Positions 8,624 to 17,978 are shown, numbered from the stretch's first letter. The stretch: 64,000 nt of DNA from Dyadobacter sp. CY323 (GCF_021390245.1 NZ_JAJUXH010000003.1:62001-126000); one strand, 5' to 3'. Translations and numbers: made by a program. Notes: generated by a model from the letters alone, not told the origin.

Positions 8624-9823
8624 CTAGTTGAAAAAATTCCAGTGTAACAATGTATCCATGTACATCAGGACTTTTACGGGAAGAGGTTCAAGCCACAATA
8701 TTTTATTATACCCCATGTAAAATACTTGTAAATGGCTCACGCAAATAACCGCCATAAAAAAGAAAAGGAGCCGGTTGGCCTGAAAAGAAGTGGTTTTGAG
8801 AAGAATGAAAGCAGAAATCAGGATAAATGGAAACCCATATGCGAGTGCCCTGTCGAGGTCGTGCACGTAAATTCCCGTCGCTACAAGAACTGCGAAACCA
8901 ATAACCAGTGCAACAAGCAGCCAGTAATGTTTTGAAAGCCATAGTACCAGCGCCGCGGCAAAAATGATCAGCCACGTTCCCTCAAATGTGCCCCAGATAC
9001 TACTGCCCAAACCGTTTCGATGATCATTCGCGAACAATACCGGCGTCCCGATCGTAGAGTAGCTGTGGTTTGGGAAATACGCATCCTGGACATAAAAACG
9101 TACACCGAAATAGGCAATCCAGGCAATCCACACGATGAGGCTTTCGCCTGAAAAAACGGATTTGAGAAGAGAAGGAAATGTAAAGTCGTTCTTTTCATAT
9201 GCTTTGGTAACCATCCACCAAAGCAGCAGATACCCGCCAGCCACCACCGCCCGCTCATCGGTAAAAAATGCAAGCTGCAACGAGGAAAAAATGAGTGCGG
9301 GGTTCCGGCTAAGTAATGCCAGCAACAGAAAAAAATATGCATATCCGTCACCATAGCCATGAATATCCGCAAATGTCCAGACGCAGACAAAGGTGTTAGC
9401 CAGCGATAAGACAAAAAGTGCAGTGAGTGATCTGTCACCGCAAAGCGAATACAGGTAATCGCCGATTTTTTTTATAAACAAAACCCCTAATGCGGCCTGA
9501 ATGAGCAAAATCAGGAGCACATTGTGATGGGTGAGAAAAGACAACAAAGGAAGTGTCCACCTGAAAATCATGTTTTCACGCCTCACATCGTAATCCATAT
9601 CCCTCGGATGGAGCAGGTCCTGAGCCTGATTTTGAATAAAAACCCAGGCATCCAGCTTTACGCCATTTTCCCTGAAATGGTCTATCAGAAGTGTGTATGG
9701 CGGGAATGCAAGAAAAAGGGAAAGTGCAATTGAGGTTAATGTGACCTTCCAAAGCCAGTTTTTATCAGATAATCTCGATTCAAGCCAGACAAAAAAAGCC
9801 TTGTAGAAGTTTTCTAATAGCAT
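8624..9823 (-). CDS. Polytopic membrane protein of unknown function, possibly GT-C-like
   Basis: I do not recognise this 399-residue protein. It has about ten to eleven hydrophobic segments, beginning at residues 27-47. A charged, probably periplasmic loop lies between the first two (HPRDMDYDVRRENM), and an FFTDERAV motif sits mid-protein. Multi-pass proteins with acidic residues in the first outer loop include GT-C glycosyltransferases such as ArnT-like enzymes, so it could transfer a lipid-linked sugar, but no diagnostic motif was seen. It lies just upstream of the amino-sugar cassette on the same strand, separated by 264 bp and a hairpin. Treat the glycosyltransferase idea as a guess from context and topology. 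Confidence 0.7.
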   Translation of the reverse strand: MLLENFYKAFFVWLESRLSDKNWLWKVTLTSIALSLFLAFPPYTLLIDHFRENGVKLDAWVFIQNQAQDLLHPRDMDYDVRRENMIFRWTLPLLSFLTHHNVLLILLIQAALGVLFIKKIGDYLYSLCGDRSLTALFVLSLANTFVCVWTFADIHGYGDGYAYFFLLLALLSRNPALIFSSLQLAFFTDERAVVAGGYLLLWWMVTKAYEKNDFTFPSLLKSVFSGESLIVWIAWIAYFGVRFYVQDAYFPNHSYSTIGTPVLFANDHRNGLGSSIWGTFEGTWLIIFAAALVLWLSKHYWLLVALVIGFAVLVATGIYVHDLDRALAYGFPFILISAFILLKTTSFQANRLLFFFMAVICVSHLQVFYMGYNKILWLEPLPVKVLMYMDTLLHWNFFN

Positions 9824-9895
9824 AAATAGGCGGAAAGCATTTCTCTGTTCAAATATACAGCTTAATGTAGTACTCCATATAGGCGCGCAAGTCCA

Positions 9896-12800
9896 TTACT
9901 TCCAACTGGCTTGAATACGGCTGCCTTCTTCACTTTCCGTAATCCGGAGATAGCTCTGGATTTCCTGCTGCAATTCGTCGACGTGGCTGATAATTCCAAC
10001 GATGCGATTCTCTTTTCGCAACGATTTCAGCGTTTCGAAAACGGTCTGCAGTGCATTTTTATCAAGCGATCCGAAACCTTCGTCGAGAAAAAAGAAATTA
10101 TGTTTCGATTCGTTTCGAATGTGAATGTGATCGGCCAATGCGAGCGCAAGGGATAATGCTGCCTGAAATTTTTGCCCGCCGGAAAGTGTTTTCAGCAAAC
10201 GCATATGACCTCCATTAAGTAAGTCCCTCACCCAAAAGCTGTTACCTTCACCCAATTCCAGGTGAAGCTGCTGGTGTGTCATTTGATGGAAGCGGTGATT
10301 GGCCGCCTGGATCAGGTTTTGCAGGTAAATACTTGACGCATAATCCACAAATCCGCTCGAACGGAACAGTTTGGCAAGATCATCCAAATGCTCTTTTCTC
10401 AATTGCAAACGTGCTTTTTCAGTCAGTAGCAATGCTTTTTTTGAAAGATCTTCCGCCAGCTTTCTCAGCGATCTTTCCAATCCTCCTTCTTCCTTTTGTT
10501 TGGTCTGCAGTTTTTCCGTTAAGGCGACTTTTGCCTGGATAACCACCTGGTGTTTTTCGGCATCGTAATGCTGGTCCGGATTTTCTGTTAACAAATTTTG
10601 CAGATCCCTGACCGTCGTTTCCAATGCAAACTTAAACTGGTCGATTTCCTTTCGCTCACGATCTATCTGGATCGGCTTTTGAAGAACCTCAGTCACCTGG
10701 CTTTCGGACTCAAATTCAAAAGCTTTCAATTGAGTATCCATCGTTGCCTGCAACACAGTCAGTTCCTTTCTACTGACTTCGAGCGCCGATTGTACCGTCT
10801 GCTGACTCCCCGAAAGCACGTTTATTTCTTTTTCCAGTAAATCGGTTTGCTTGTCCGTTTCTTCAAAAAGACCGGTGATTTTTTTATAATTCGTCCTCAA
10901 CGATGTGATTTGCTCTGAGATATACGATTTCTCGCGGCCTTCGAAATCGGTATATTTTACTCTTTGTAATTGAGTTGTAAGTGTAGAAACTGTGTTTTCA
11001 AGCCGCAGGATCTCGTCTTTCAATGCTTGTAAAGGCTTTTCAAACTTCTCCGTTTTTTCGAGGATGCCGGCCTCAATCTGTGCGGACAATTCCTTTAAAA
11101 AAACCTCATTACGTTTAATTTCTTCCTGAACTTTGTTGATTTCGGTGAAGTGCTTTTCAAATCCTTCACGATCGTTTTTGCTGAATTTTTCCCAAACAAA
11201 GGCGGTCTCATGCTGGTCCAGCTTTGACTTCGCATCTGCATATCGTTGCTTAATGGAGGTTTTTTGCTTCTCAAGATTTTCAATTTGTGTAAAAATCCGT
11301 TCAATGGGAGTTTGCAAACGCCGGAGCAGTTTTTCCTGCTGGTCCAGTTTGGCCAGCTTCTTTTCAGCACCGGAAAGATCATCGGCAATGGAACCATCGG
11401 CATGGAGCGCCGCGGGATGATGCTCCGCGCCGCAAAGCGGACAAGGTACGCCGTCTTCCAGCTCGCCCGCATATTGGTAAAGTGCGAGCCGGGTATTGAG
11501 TTGCAAAAGCTGTTTGTTGGCCAATTTTTGCAGCTCCTCATTTGTCCGCAAATATTCCTGAACGGTACTTTGAAAGATGTCCGCAGTAATGGTTTCCGGC
11601 AATGCAAGTGAGAATTCCAGTTTGATGCCGTCTGTTTTCTGCCTCAGATCTGTTTGAAGCCTTACTATTTCAGCTTGCAAAGTTTCGGCTTCGGTTTTCA
11701 CAATTTGTCTGGATTCCGTCAAACTATCCAGCGTTGTAAACCAGGATTTAACAAGGCTTAACTGCTGAATATCAGACAATTTATTTTTCAACAAATCCGT
11801 TTGCGACTCCTTTTCCAGCTTATTTTTTTTAAGTAAATCAATAGACTTTTCCTTTTCGAAAAGCAATTGTTCACCACGCACCAGCCTTTCTTTGGTTCTT
11901 GAAACCGACGAAATGCTTTCGAGGATAAGAATTACCTTTTCCAGTTCCTCGGCAGTGTCCAGCAATTCTTCTCTTTTGTCGTGCTGGGGTTTTAATTGAA
12001 GCAGCGTTTCCTTTTGTTTTTCCAGATTACCTGCTAATTCCGTAAGTCGCGCTGCATTCGACTGGACCGTAAGTTCGTCACGCGAAATGGACGTTGCTAT
12101 ATTTTTCTTTTGATCTAATATGGATTTAAAATGCAGTGAGCATATTTCGAAAACTTTCAGCGTTTCTTCTCGGAGAGCCATTACCGCACGCTTTTCTTCC
12201 AGTGCAGTTAATTGATTTTGAAGCCCCAGGATTTTATCGGCAGTCTCTTTTAGTTTTTGGAATTGATTTTCCTGTGTAGTGTAAATGAGTAATTCTTCAT
12301 TCAACTTCTTGATTTCCAGCCTCACTTCCTCCCGCTTTTTTTCCTCCGCCTCCATCATATCGGCAGTCACTTCACCAAGGCTCAGCAATTGCCCCTCGAC
12401 ATTTGATGCGGCAATGTCATTTTGCTTACTCAATGAACCCACATTCCTGCTCAGATCGTACTTTTCGAGTTGGAAAAGCTCTTTCATCATGCGGGTGCGC
12501 TCGGCATCGCGGAGTTCGATAAATTCCTGAAAACGACCTTGTGGAATGATGATCGTACGCCGGAAATTATCGTAGCTCAGTCCGATGATACTTTCTGCAG
12601 TGACATTTTCCGAAAGCGGCACCCAGGCGTTTTCTTCCCAGATGTAGGTCCGTCTTTCAAAGGTTTTGACATCTTTGAAATTTTTGCTATTCCTTTTCCC
12701 CCGGACCGTGAAGCGGTAACGATCGCCATTTTTTCCTGCGATGCATTCAAAATCAATCAGCAACTCGTCCGACCGGAGATTCATCATATTATAAGTGCGG

Positions 12801-12994
12801 TCATCGCCCGACTTATTCAGACGTTCCGTATCGCCGTATAGTGCAAAAGTGATCGCTTCAAGAATAGAAGATTTCCCACTCCCCACCGCCCCGAAAATCC
12901 CAAACAACGAAGCGCCAGTCAGCGGATCAAAATCAATTTCCTGCTCGGTTTGATAAGAATATAAGCCTTTTATTTTGAGGGATTTAGGGATCAT
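9896..12994 (-). CDS. sbcC: SbcC-type exonuclease subunit, Rad50-like SMC ATPase
   Basis: This 1032-residue protein is organised like SbcC/Rad50. Walker A is GAVGSGKSS (35-43). Two very long coiled-coil regions flank a zinc hook, PCPLCGAEHHP (near 515-525). LLKTLSGGQKFQAALSLA is the ABC signature, and FFFLDEGFGSLD is Walker B with the D-loop. SbcC works with the SbcD nuclease to cleave DNA hairpins and blocked double-strand ends. No sbcD lies on either side: upstream is the TAGCTAA repeat block and a GH3 gene, downstream the unknown membrane protein. sbcD must be elsewhere if the complex is functional. Confidence 0.95.
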   Translation of the reverse strand: MIPKSLKIKGLYSYQTEQEIDFDPLTGASLFGIFGAVGSGKSSILEAITFALYGDTERLNKSGDDRTYNMMNLRSDELLIDFECIAGKNGDRYRFTVRGKRNSKNFKDVKTFERRTYIWEENAWVPLSENVTAESIIGLSYDNFRRTIIIPQGRFQEFIELRDAERTRMMKELFQLEKYDLSRNVGSLSKQNDIAASNVEGQLLSLGEVTADMMEAEEKKREEVRLEIKKLNEELLIYTTQENQFQKLKETADKILGLQNQLTALEEKRAVMALREETLKVFEICSLHFKSILDQKKNIATSISRDELTVQSNAARLTELAGNLEKQKETLLQLKPQHDKREELLDTAEELEKVILILESISSVSRTKERLVRGEQLLFEKEKSIDLLKKNKLEKESQTDLLKNKLSDIQQLSLVKSWFTTLDSLTESRQIVKTEAETLQAEIVRLQTDLRQKTDGIKLEFSLALPETITADIFQSTVQEYLRTNEELQKLANKQLLQLNTRLALYQYAGELEDGVPCPLCGAEHHPAALHADGSIADDLSGAEKKLAKLDQQEKLLRRLQTPIERIFTQIENLEKQKTSIKQRYADAKSKLDQHETAFVWEKFSKNDREGFEKHFTEINKVQEEIKRNEVFLKELSAQIEAGILEKTEKFEKPLQALKDEILRLENTVSTLTTQLQRVKYTDFEGREKSYISEQITSLRTNYKKITGLFEETDKQTDLLEKEINVLSGSQQTVQSALEVSRKELTVLQATMDTQLKAFEFESESQVTEVLQKPIQIDRERKEIDQFKFALETTVRDLQNLLTENPDQHYDAEKHQVVIQAKVALTEKLQTKQKEEGGLERSLRKLAEDLSKKALLLTEKARLQLRKEHLDDLAKLFRSSGFVDYASSIYLQNLIQAANHRFHQMTHQQLHLELGEGNSFWVRDLLNGGHMRLLKTLSGGQKFQAALSLALALADHIHIRNESKHNFFFLDEGFGSLDKNALQTVFETLKSLRKENRIVGIISHVDELQQEIQSYLRITESEEGSRIQASWK

Positions 12995-12998
12995 GGGG

Positions 12999-13160
12999 AG
13001 CTGTTAGCTATTAGCGGTTAGCCTTTAGCTTTTTTATTTCTGTTAATAAAGTTTAATATAGATGAAAGCCCACGCCTGACCATTTAAAGCTAAAGGCTAA
13101 TAGCTAATGGCTAATAGCTATTAGCTATTAGCTAATGGCTAATAGCTAACAGCTAAAAGC
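12999..13160. repeat. TAGCTAA-type short repeats forming a large inverted repeat
   Basis: The gap between sbcC and the GH3 gene is filled by degenerate copies of a 7-nt unit, (G/T)TTAGCTA or its complement. The left arm, about 12999-13036, reads AGCTGTTAGCTATTAGCGG onward. The right part, about 13085-13160, holds many units in the complementary sense (GCTAAAGGCTAATAGCTAA onward) and ends TAGCTAACAGCT, the exact complement of the left start. A non-repetitive spacer of about 50 bp separates the arms. The block can fold into a long cruciform or RNA hairpin. The right part is also self-complementary (AATAGCTATTAGCTATT). Confidence 0.9.
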
Positions 13161-13163
13161 TAT

Positions 13164-14684
13164 TCACAAACTCCCCAGCAAATCATCCAGATATTCCCGG
13201 TTGTTGCTTAGTCTTGGGACTTTATTCTGGCCTCCCAGTTTATGAAGTTTTCCCATCCAGGCGTAGAATGTTCCCGCAGGGACGAAATGGATGATCGGAT
13301 CAAGAAGCGCCATATCCTTGTACCGTTTTGCATCATAGTCGGAATTCACTTCGCGTAATGCATGATCGAGGGCAATTTTAAATTCATCTCTGTCATCCGG
13401 CTCTTTAGTAAATTCGATGATCCATTCATGCCGGCCGCGCGATCCGTCGCCCATATAAACCGGCCCAGCGGTATAATTGGCTACCAGTGAATCCGTCTTT
13501 TGCGCAGCTACTTTAATCGCATAATCGGCATTCTCAACAATTACTTCTTCTCCAAATGCATTTATAAAATGCTTGGTACGTCCGCTGACTTTTACTCTGA
13601 ACGGATATAATGAAGTGAATTTCACCGTGTCGCCAATCAGGTAGCGCCATAAACCCGCATTGGTCGAAATCACCATCGCATAGTTTTTCCCGATTTCCAC
13701 TTCGTCCAGCAACAATGCTTTCGGATGTTTCTTACCTACTTCTTCGACCGGTATGAATTCATAAAAAATGCCGTAATCGAGCATTAAAAGCATTTCACCT
13801 ACCCGGGTAACATCGTCCTGGATCGCGAAAAAGCCTTCGGAAGCACTGTATGTTTCGAGATACAACACCTGATCCGACGGGAAGTATTTAGTCATAAACA
13901 AATCCCGGTATGGCTCAAATGACACGGCTCCATGCACAAAAACTTCAAAATCAGGCCAGACTTCCAGCATATTTTTCTTGCCGGTCATTTCAAGGATCTG
14001 GTCGAGAAGAACGATAGTCCAGGTAGGCACGCCGAGAATGCTCGTCACATTTTCCTGCGAACAAATGGAAGCCATTTTATCGAGCTTGCTTTCCCAATGG
14101 TCCATTAATGCTACCTCTAATGGCGGGGTACGCATGAACTCTGCCCAGGAAGGCAGGTTTTGCATGATCACCGCCGATACGTCACCGATTTGAGTATAAT
14201 CATCAAATGGGTTGGCATGTAAAGTTCCGCCGATCGACAAGCCTTTTCCATCAAAAACACGGGTATCCGGACGATTATTGATGAGCAGCGTCATCATATC
14301 CTTTCCACCTTCATAATGACATTCTTCCAATGCTTCCGGCGAAACCGGCAGAAACTTACTTCTTGCATTGGTGGTACCCGACGATTTGGAAAACCACTCG
14401 ATCTGGGAAGGCCACATCACATTCGGCTCACCTCTGAGGATTTTTTCAATATATGGATAAAGCTCCTCGTAAGTTGAAACGGGTACCTGATCCTGATATT
14501 CCTTAATGGTTTTAATCTGTCCGTAATTGTACCGGCTCCCCCATTCGGTATAACGCGCAGTATCGATTAGTTCTGAAAACATACGTTGCTGCGCCTCGAT
14601 CGGGTATTTCATAAACTGCTCGATCCGTTCGAAGCGTCGCTTCAAAAACCAGACAGTCATATCATTAACCAGCTTCATAAGCAA
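13164..14684 (-). CDS. GH3 family acyl-adenylating (amido synthetase-like) enzyme
   Basis: The 506-residue protein matches the GH3 auxin-responsive family in length and motifs. The ATP-binding motif SSGTTNARSKFLP lies at 101-113. The centre has YLETYSASEGFF, and the C-terminal part has LWRYLIGDTVKF and the SGRTKHFINAFGEE hinge. Plant members (JAR1, GH3) adenylate carboxylic acids and join them to amino acids. Bacterial members are common in Bacteroidota but mostly have no known substrate. It stands alone between two structured intergenic regions on the minus strand. The ornithine aminotransferase and peptidase upstream give no clear functional link. Confidence 0.9.
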   Translation of the reverse strand: MLMKLVNDMTVWFLKRRFERIEQFMKYPIEAQQRMFSELIDTARYTEWGSRYNYGQIKTIKEYQDQVPVSTYEELYPYIEKILRGEPNVMWPSQIEWFSKSSGTTNARSKFLPVSPEALEECHYEGGKDMMTLLINNRPDTRVFDGKGLSIGGTLHANPFDDYTQIGDVSAVIMQNLPSWAEFMRTPPLEVALMDHWESKLDKMASICSQENVTSILGVPTWTIVLLDQILEMTGKKNMLEVWPDFEVFVHGAVSFEPYRDLFMTKYFPSDQVLYLETYSASEGFFAIQDDVTRVGEMLLMLDYGIFYEFIPVEEVGKKHPKALLLDEVEIGKNYAMVISTNAGLWRYLIGDTVKFTSLYPFRVKVSGRTKHFINAFGEEVIVENADYAIKVAAQKTDSLVANYTAGPVYMGDGSRGRHEWIIEFTKEPDDRDEFKIALDHALREVNSDYDAKRYKDMALLDPIIHFVPAGTFYAWMGKLHKLGGQNKVPRLSNNREYLDDLLGSL

Positions 14685-14730
14685 TCAATTAGTTAGGATC
14701 TTGTCGATGCATGCTTGTAAAAATAGCAAT

Positions 14731-14774
14731 AAAAAATGGTGACAGAACAGTTTTGAAGCTGTTTACGATCACCA
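14731..14774 (-). terminator. Rho-independent terminator after the S41 peptidase gene
   Basis: Reading the minus strand, TGGTGA (complement of 14769-14774) pairs with TCACCA (complement of 14737-14742), with an inner AACAG/CTGTT stem. The structure is followed by TTTTTTATT. It lies about 20 bp past the S41 stop and ends the rocD-S41 unit before the GH3 gene. Confidence 0.8.
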
Positions 14775-14795
14775 TCAAATGATTTTCCGCGACGT

Positions 14796-16190
14796 TTATT
14801 GCTTAAAAAACATGTTGCTGCCGCCGGCCTTTTTGGTAATGGAAGAATTAATTACCTGACTCTCTTCCTCCTGCAGAATTCGGGCGTCTTTTGCCTGCCT
14901 CACTACATGCGTCCCGGTGATCCGGAACAATGCCTCCCCGAGCAGCGGATCTTTTGGGTTACCATATGGGAAGAGAAAAATCCCCTCGCTCACCGGATAA
15001 TCCGGAACAAAACCGGTATTGTAATCCGACTTTTTGTCTTTATTCAACGATTTGGAAACGATGGGCTGCAATCCCCATTTAATACCCTTATCCTTGCCGG
15101 TCAGCGTTACCGATCCTACATTTTTCCCCACTGTTTTACCACCTATCAGGGTTACATTCATATACGGTTTCAAACCATTGATAACCAGCTCGCTTGCAGA
15201 TGCAGAATTTGAGGAAACGAGGATGTATACATGATTGAGGCTGGAACCAATGTTCTGGGCCTTTGCCGCGAATTTGTCATAAAAGTAACTGTCCCCGAAT
15301 TTCTTGCGGCTGGTTTCCGTCACCTCGTCGTTGTATTCTTTATAATAAAAAATGTCATTTGAGGTCGCTCTCACAATCAGGCTCGCCAGATTCGTGGCAG
15401 AACTCACGTAGCCGCCCGGATTATATCTCAGATCCAAAATCAATGCATTGACATTGCCGGCTTTGAACTTCGCGAAAATGTTGTCCAGTTTTTTGTCATA
15501 CAAACCATTATTTGCCTGGTAAGGCTCGGGGACAAACTGATGGTAAACCACGTAGCCTATTTTGTTTGCACCGTATGTGTAAGTTGTATCAAAAAACACC
15601 GGATCTTCCTGCAAAACAACCGGGGTAACTTCTTTCACAATCGTTCCTTCTTCCAGCACGCCGTCTTTGTCGGGCTTGGAAAGTGTGAAGGTTTTTTTAT
15701 CCTGATTATTCAAAAGACCGCTATAATTCGTACCACTCAGTTTCTGGCCATTCACACTGCTGAAAATGTCACCTCTGGCGAACCCTGCCTTCGAAGCCGG
15801 GGAATCCGGCGCCACATATAAAACAACACCGATCACATTCGTACTCCCGCTCGGATAATAGACCAGCTTGTACTCCATTCCGGTGGTTTTGGATTCACCC
15901 CCGAGCGAAGCCTGCAACTCGTCCGCGCTTTCCTGTATCCACGAAAACCGGTCGCCATCAGGCCTCGAAGTCGCATTATACTTGTATAAGAGTGACTCAA
16001 AAAAAGCTTTCGGATCTTTTGAATAATCGGGGGACGCCGTAATGTAATCGTTCCAATAGTACCAATACTTCATATTGGCATAAATCCATTCATTTGTTTC
16101 CGTCTCAGAAGCCGGATCGACGTTCCTCTCTTTACAGGAAAAGAACATCGTGGCCAGGAATAGAATGGGCAGGAAAATTTTCAATTTCAT
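14796..16190 (-). CDS. S41 family C-terminal-processing-like peptidase, lipoprotein
   Basis: This 464-residue protein begins with a lipoprotein signal ([10 protein letters not shown], lipidated Cys19). It continues with an N-terminal helical domain, a PDZ domain (around residues 110-180, [13 protein letters not shown]) and a S41 serine protease domain. The catalytic Ser is in SNSASASEL and the general-base Lys in [11 protein letters not shown]. It should be a periplasmic or outer-membrane-bound Ctp-like protease. The target is unknown. Its start overlaps the stop of the ornithine aminotransferase gene by 4 nt, which suggests translational coupling. The protein-turnover and amino-acid link is only suggestive. 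Confidence 0.92.
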   Translation of the reverse strand: MKLKIFLPILFLATMFFSCKERNVDPASETETNEWIYANMKYWYYWNDYITASPDYSKDPKAFFESLLYKYNATSRPDGDRFSWIQESADELQASLGGESKTTGMEYKLVYYPSGSTNVIGVVLYVAPDSPASKAGFARGDIFSSVNGQKLSGTNYSGLLNNQDKKTFTLSKPDKDGVLEEGTIVKEVTPVVLQEDPVFFDTTYTYGANKIGYVVYHQFVPEPYQANNGLYDKKLDNIFAKFKAGNVNALILDLRYNPGGYVSSATNLASLIVRATSNDIFYYKEYNDEVTETSRKKFGDSYFYDKFAAKAQNIGSSLNHVYILVSSNSASASELVINGLKPYMNVTLIGGKTVGKNVGSVTLTGKDKGIKWGLQPIVSKSLNKDKKSDYNTGFVPDYPVSEGIFLFPYGNPKDPLLGEALFRITGTHVVRQAKDARILQEEESQVINSSITKKAGGSNMFFKQ

Positions 16191-17449
16191 AAGTTGCCGG
16201 TCATTTCTAAAAATACTTCTTGAATGATATCACAGGCTTTGTTCATTTGTTCCTCATTGATCACTAATGGCGGCGCGAAGCGGATTTTGTTACCATGTGT
16301 CGGCTTACATAGCAAACCTTTTTCCATCATTTTATAACAAAGATCCCTTGCTGTGCTGCTTTCTTCACTGTCGTTGATCACAATTGCATTCAGCAAACCC
16401 TTACCTCTAACGATTTGGATCAGAGAACATTGTTGTTGTAATCCTAGCATTCTATTCCTGAAAAGCTGGCCCATATTTTCTGCATGATCGGCAAGATTCT
16501 CGTTTTCGACGACTTCGAGCGCAGCGATAGTGACGGCACAAGCAAGCGGATTTCCGCCATACGTGGAACCGTGCTCGCCCGGGGCGATGGTCAGCATAAT
16601 TTCATCATTTGCCAAAGCTGCGGAAACCGGCATGGTACCTCCGGATAAAGCTTTGCCCAAAACCAGAATGTCGGGCTTTACACCTTCCCAGTCGCAGGCA
16701 AGGCGTTTTCCCGTTCGTCCGATGCCCGTTTGAACTTCGTCGGCGATAAAAAGTACATTGTATTTGGTACATAAATCCCTCACTCCTCTCAAATACCCAT
16801 CCGCCGGAACCACAACCCCGGCCTCCCCCTGAATGGGCTCCACCATAAAGCCGGCAACATTCGGATCGGATCGGAAAATCGCTTCAAGCGCATTCAGATC
16901 GTCATAAGGAATGATCTCATACCCAGGCAAAAAAGGCCCATAATCGGAAGTGCTTGATGGGTCCGTCGACGCGGAAATGGCGGCTAACGTCCTGCCCCAG
17001 AAGTTACCTGATGCGTAAACGGTTTTTGCTTTATCCGGCTCGATGCCTTTTACTTTATAAGCCCATTTCCGGGTTAGTTTCAATGCAGTTTCCCCGGCTT
17101 CCACACCGGAATTCATCATTAAAACTTTATCGTAACCGAAATACTCGCAAATGTATTTTTCACATTCTCCGAGACGGTCATTGTAAAATGCGCGCGAAGT
17201 CAGCGTTAGTTTCTGTGCCTGTTCCATCATCGCATTGATAATATGCGGATGACAATGTCCCTGACTTACAGCACTATATGCCGATAAAAAGTCAAAATAT
17301 TGTTTCCCCTCCACATCCCAGAGATACACTCCCAACCCGCGCTCCAGCACAACCGGCATAGGTTTATAATTATGTGCCCCAAACCGGTATTCCAGATCCA
17401 TCGCATGTTCAGATGCATTCAAAGTGATGGTGTCGGTATAGTCAGGCAT
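16187..17449 (-). CDS. rocD: Ornithine--oxo-acid aminotransferase
   Basis: Class III PLP aminotransferase. [14 protein letters not shown] and [12 protein letters not shown] (PLP lysine in GKALSGG) are characteristic. The body ([39 protein letters not shown]) fits ornithine delta-aminotransferase, which links ornithine to glutamate semialdehyde in arginine and proline metabolism. I place the start at the ATG at 17447-17449, giving 420 residues. An in-frame upstream ATG at 17524 would add 25 poorly conserved residues before the usual start. It is followed by the S41 peptidase with a 4-nt overlap. The exact start is somewhat uncertain; the enzyme call is strong. Confidence 0.93.
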   Translation of the reverse strand: MPDYTDTITLNASEHAMDLEYRFGAHNYKPMPVVLERGLGVYLWDVEGKQYFDFLSAYSAVSQGHCHPHIINAMMEQAQKLTLTSRAFYNDRLGECEKYICEYFGYDKVLMMNSGVEAGETALKLTRKWAYKVKGIEPDKAKTVYASGNFWGRTLAAISASTDPSSTSDYGPFLPGYEIIPYDDLNALEAIFRSDPNVAGFMVEPIQGEAGVVVPADGYLRGVRDLCTKYNVLFIADEVQTGIGRTGKRLACDWEGVKPDILVLGKALSGGTMPVSAALANDEIMLTIAPGEHGSTYGGNPLACAVTIAALEVVENENLADHAENMGQLFRNRMLGLQQQCSLIQIVRGKGLLNAIVINDSEESSTARDLCYKMMEKGLLCKPTHGNKIRFAPPLVINEEQMNKACDIIQEVFLEMTGNL

Positions 17450-17619
17450 TTTGAGTTTCGTTTTTGGAGAAAGTAAAGTTTGTAAAAATAGCGAAAAGCA
17501 ATGACGGAATTGGTGGTTTTGCATTTAGCTTCATAATCTTATATTTGCAAAAGACCAAAGAACAAAACTCATAAAACCGCACTATATTTCAGACAATCAG
17601 AACATTACCACCCGCATCT

Positions 17620-17766
17620 TTATTCCGGTTCAGGAGTGGAACTCTCTAAAATCCGAGCCCTCGGATAGCCAGGCAGGATATCAGGAGTCTGCCCGTCTTT
17701 CCATGTGCCATTCACTTTAAAATTTACAGCGCGACGAAAACGGTGGTCGTTTTTGCTGTTTTTCAT
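17620..17766 (-). CDS. Possible small protein of 48 residues, unknown
   Basis: An ATG-initiated frame of 48 codons sits in the otherwise gene-free 370-bp region between rocD and the thiamine riboswitch. The product is basic at the N-terminus (MKNSKNDHRFRRAV), with VNGTWKDGQTPDILPGY in the centre and an acidic tail. The composition looks protein-like, with Trp, Gly and Pro well placed and codons resembling the neighbouring genes. I recognise no family. It could equally be a chance frame; conservation of the frame in related genomes would decide it. Confidence 0.35.
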   Translation of the reverse strand: MKNSKNDHRFRRAVNFKVNGTWKDGQTPDILPGYPRARILESSTPEPE

Positions 17767-17818
17767 ACAAGCCTTAATCCCGCAAAGTGGCAATTACGAA
17801 AAGAATAGCGAAACATTC

Positions 17819-17848
17819 TTGAAACATCGACTCTTCGCCTTACTTTTG
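17819..17848 (+). promoter_or_regulatory. Bacteroidota-type promoter for the riboswitch-receptor transcript
   Basis: TTG at 17819-17821 and TACTTTTG at 17841-17848 are spaced by exactly 19 nt. This matches the primary sigma factor consensus of Bacteroidota (TTG-N19-TAnnTTTG). The predicted start, around 17853-17856, is immediately before the riboswitch. Confidence 0.8.
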
Positions 17849-17855
17849 TAGCATA

Positions 17856-17935
17856 ATCTCAAAGGGGTGCCCTACCTGACGGGCTGAGATCATACCCATA
17901 AACCTGATCCGGGTAATGCCGGCGTAGGAAGAGAA
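17856..17935 (+). promoter_or_regulatory. TPP riboswitch (THI element)
   Basis: All conserved blocks of the thiamine pyrophosphate aptamer are present in order. GGGGTGCCC is at 17864-17872 and GGGCTGAGA at 17881-17889 (with the GCCC/GGGC stem), followed by TACCC. CCTGATCCGGGTAATGCCGG contains the pyrophosphate-binding arm. GCGTAGGAA closes the element, with CTC (17858-17860) pairing GAG (17931-17933) in P1. It lies about 90 nt upstream of the TonB-dependent receptor start, on the same strand, and directly after a good promoter. Confidence 0.95.
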
Positions 17936-17978
17936 AGCCAGCTGAAAGTCTGGTCGTTTCTGATTTTTTATTTTTTTT
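17932..17978 (+). terminator. Probable attenuator terminator of the TPP riboswitch
   Basis: AGAAA-CCAG (17932-17941, one unpaired G) pairs with CTGG-TTTCT (17950-17961, three unpaired bases). It is followed by GA and then a T-rich run, six T, one A and eight T, to 17978. The 5' arm begins inside the 3' strand of the riboswitch P1 stem. This suggests that folding of the aptamer decides between readthrough and termination upstream of the receptor gene. The mechanism is inferred from sequence only. Confidence 0.65.

Noticed and set aside
12999-13160. CRISPR array
   Set aside because: The units are about 7 nt, overlap in both orientations and have no unique spacers of constant length; no cas gene is nearby.
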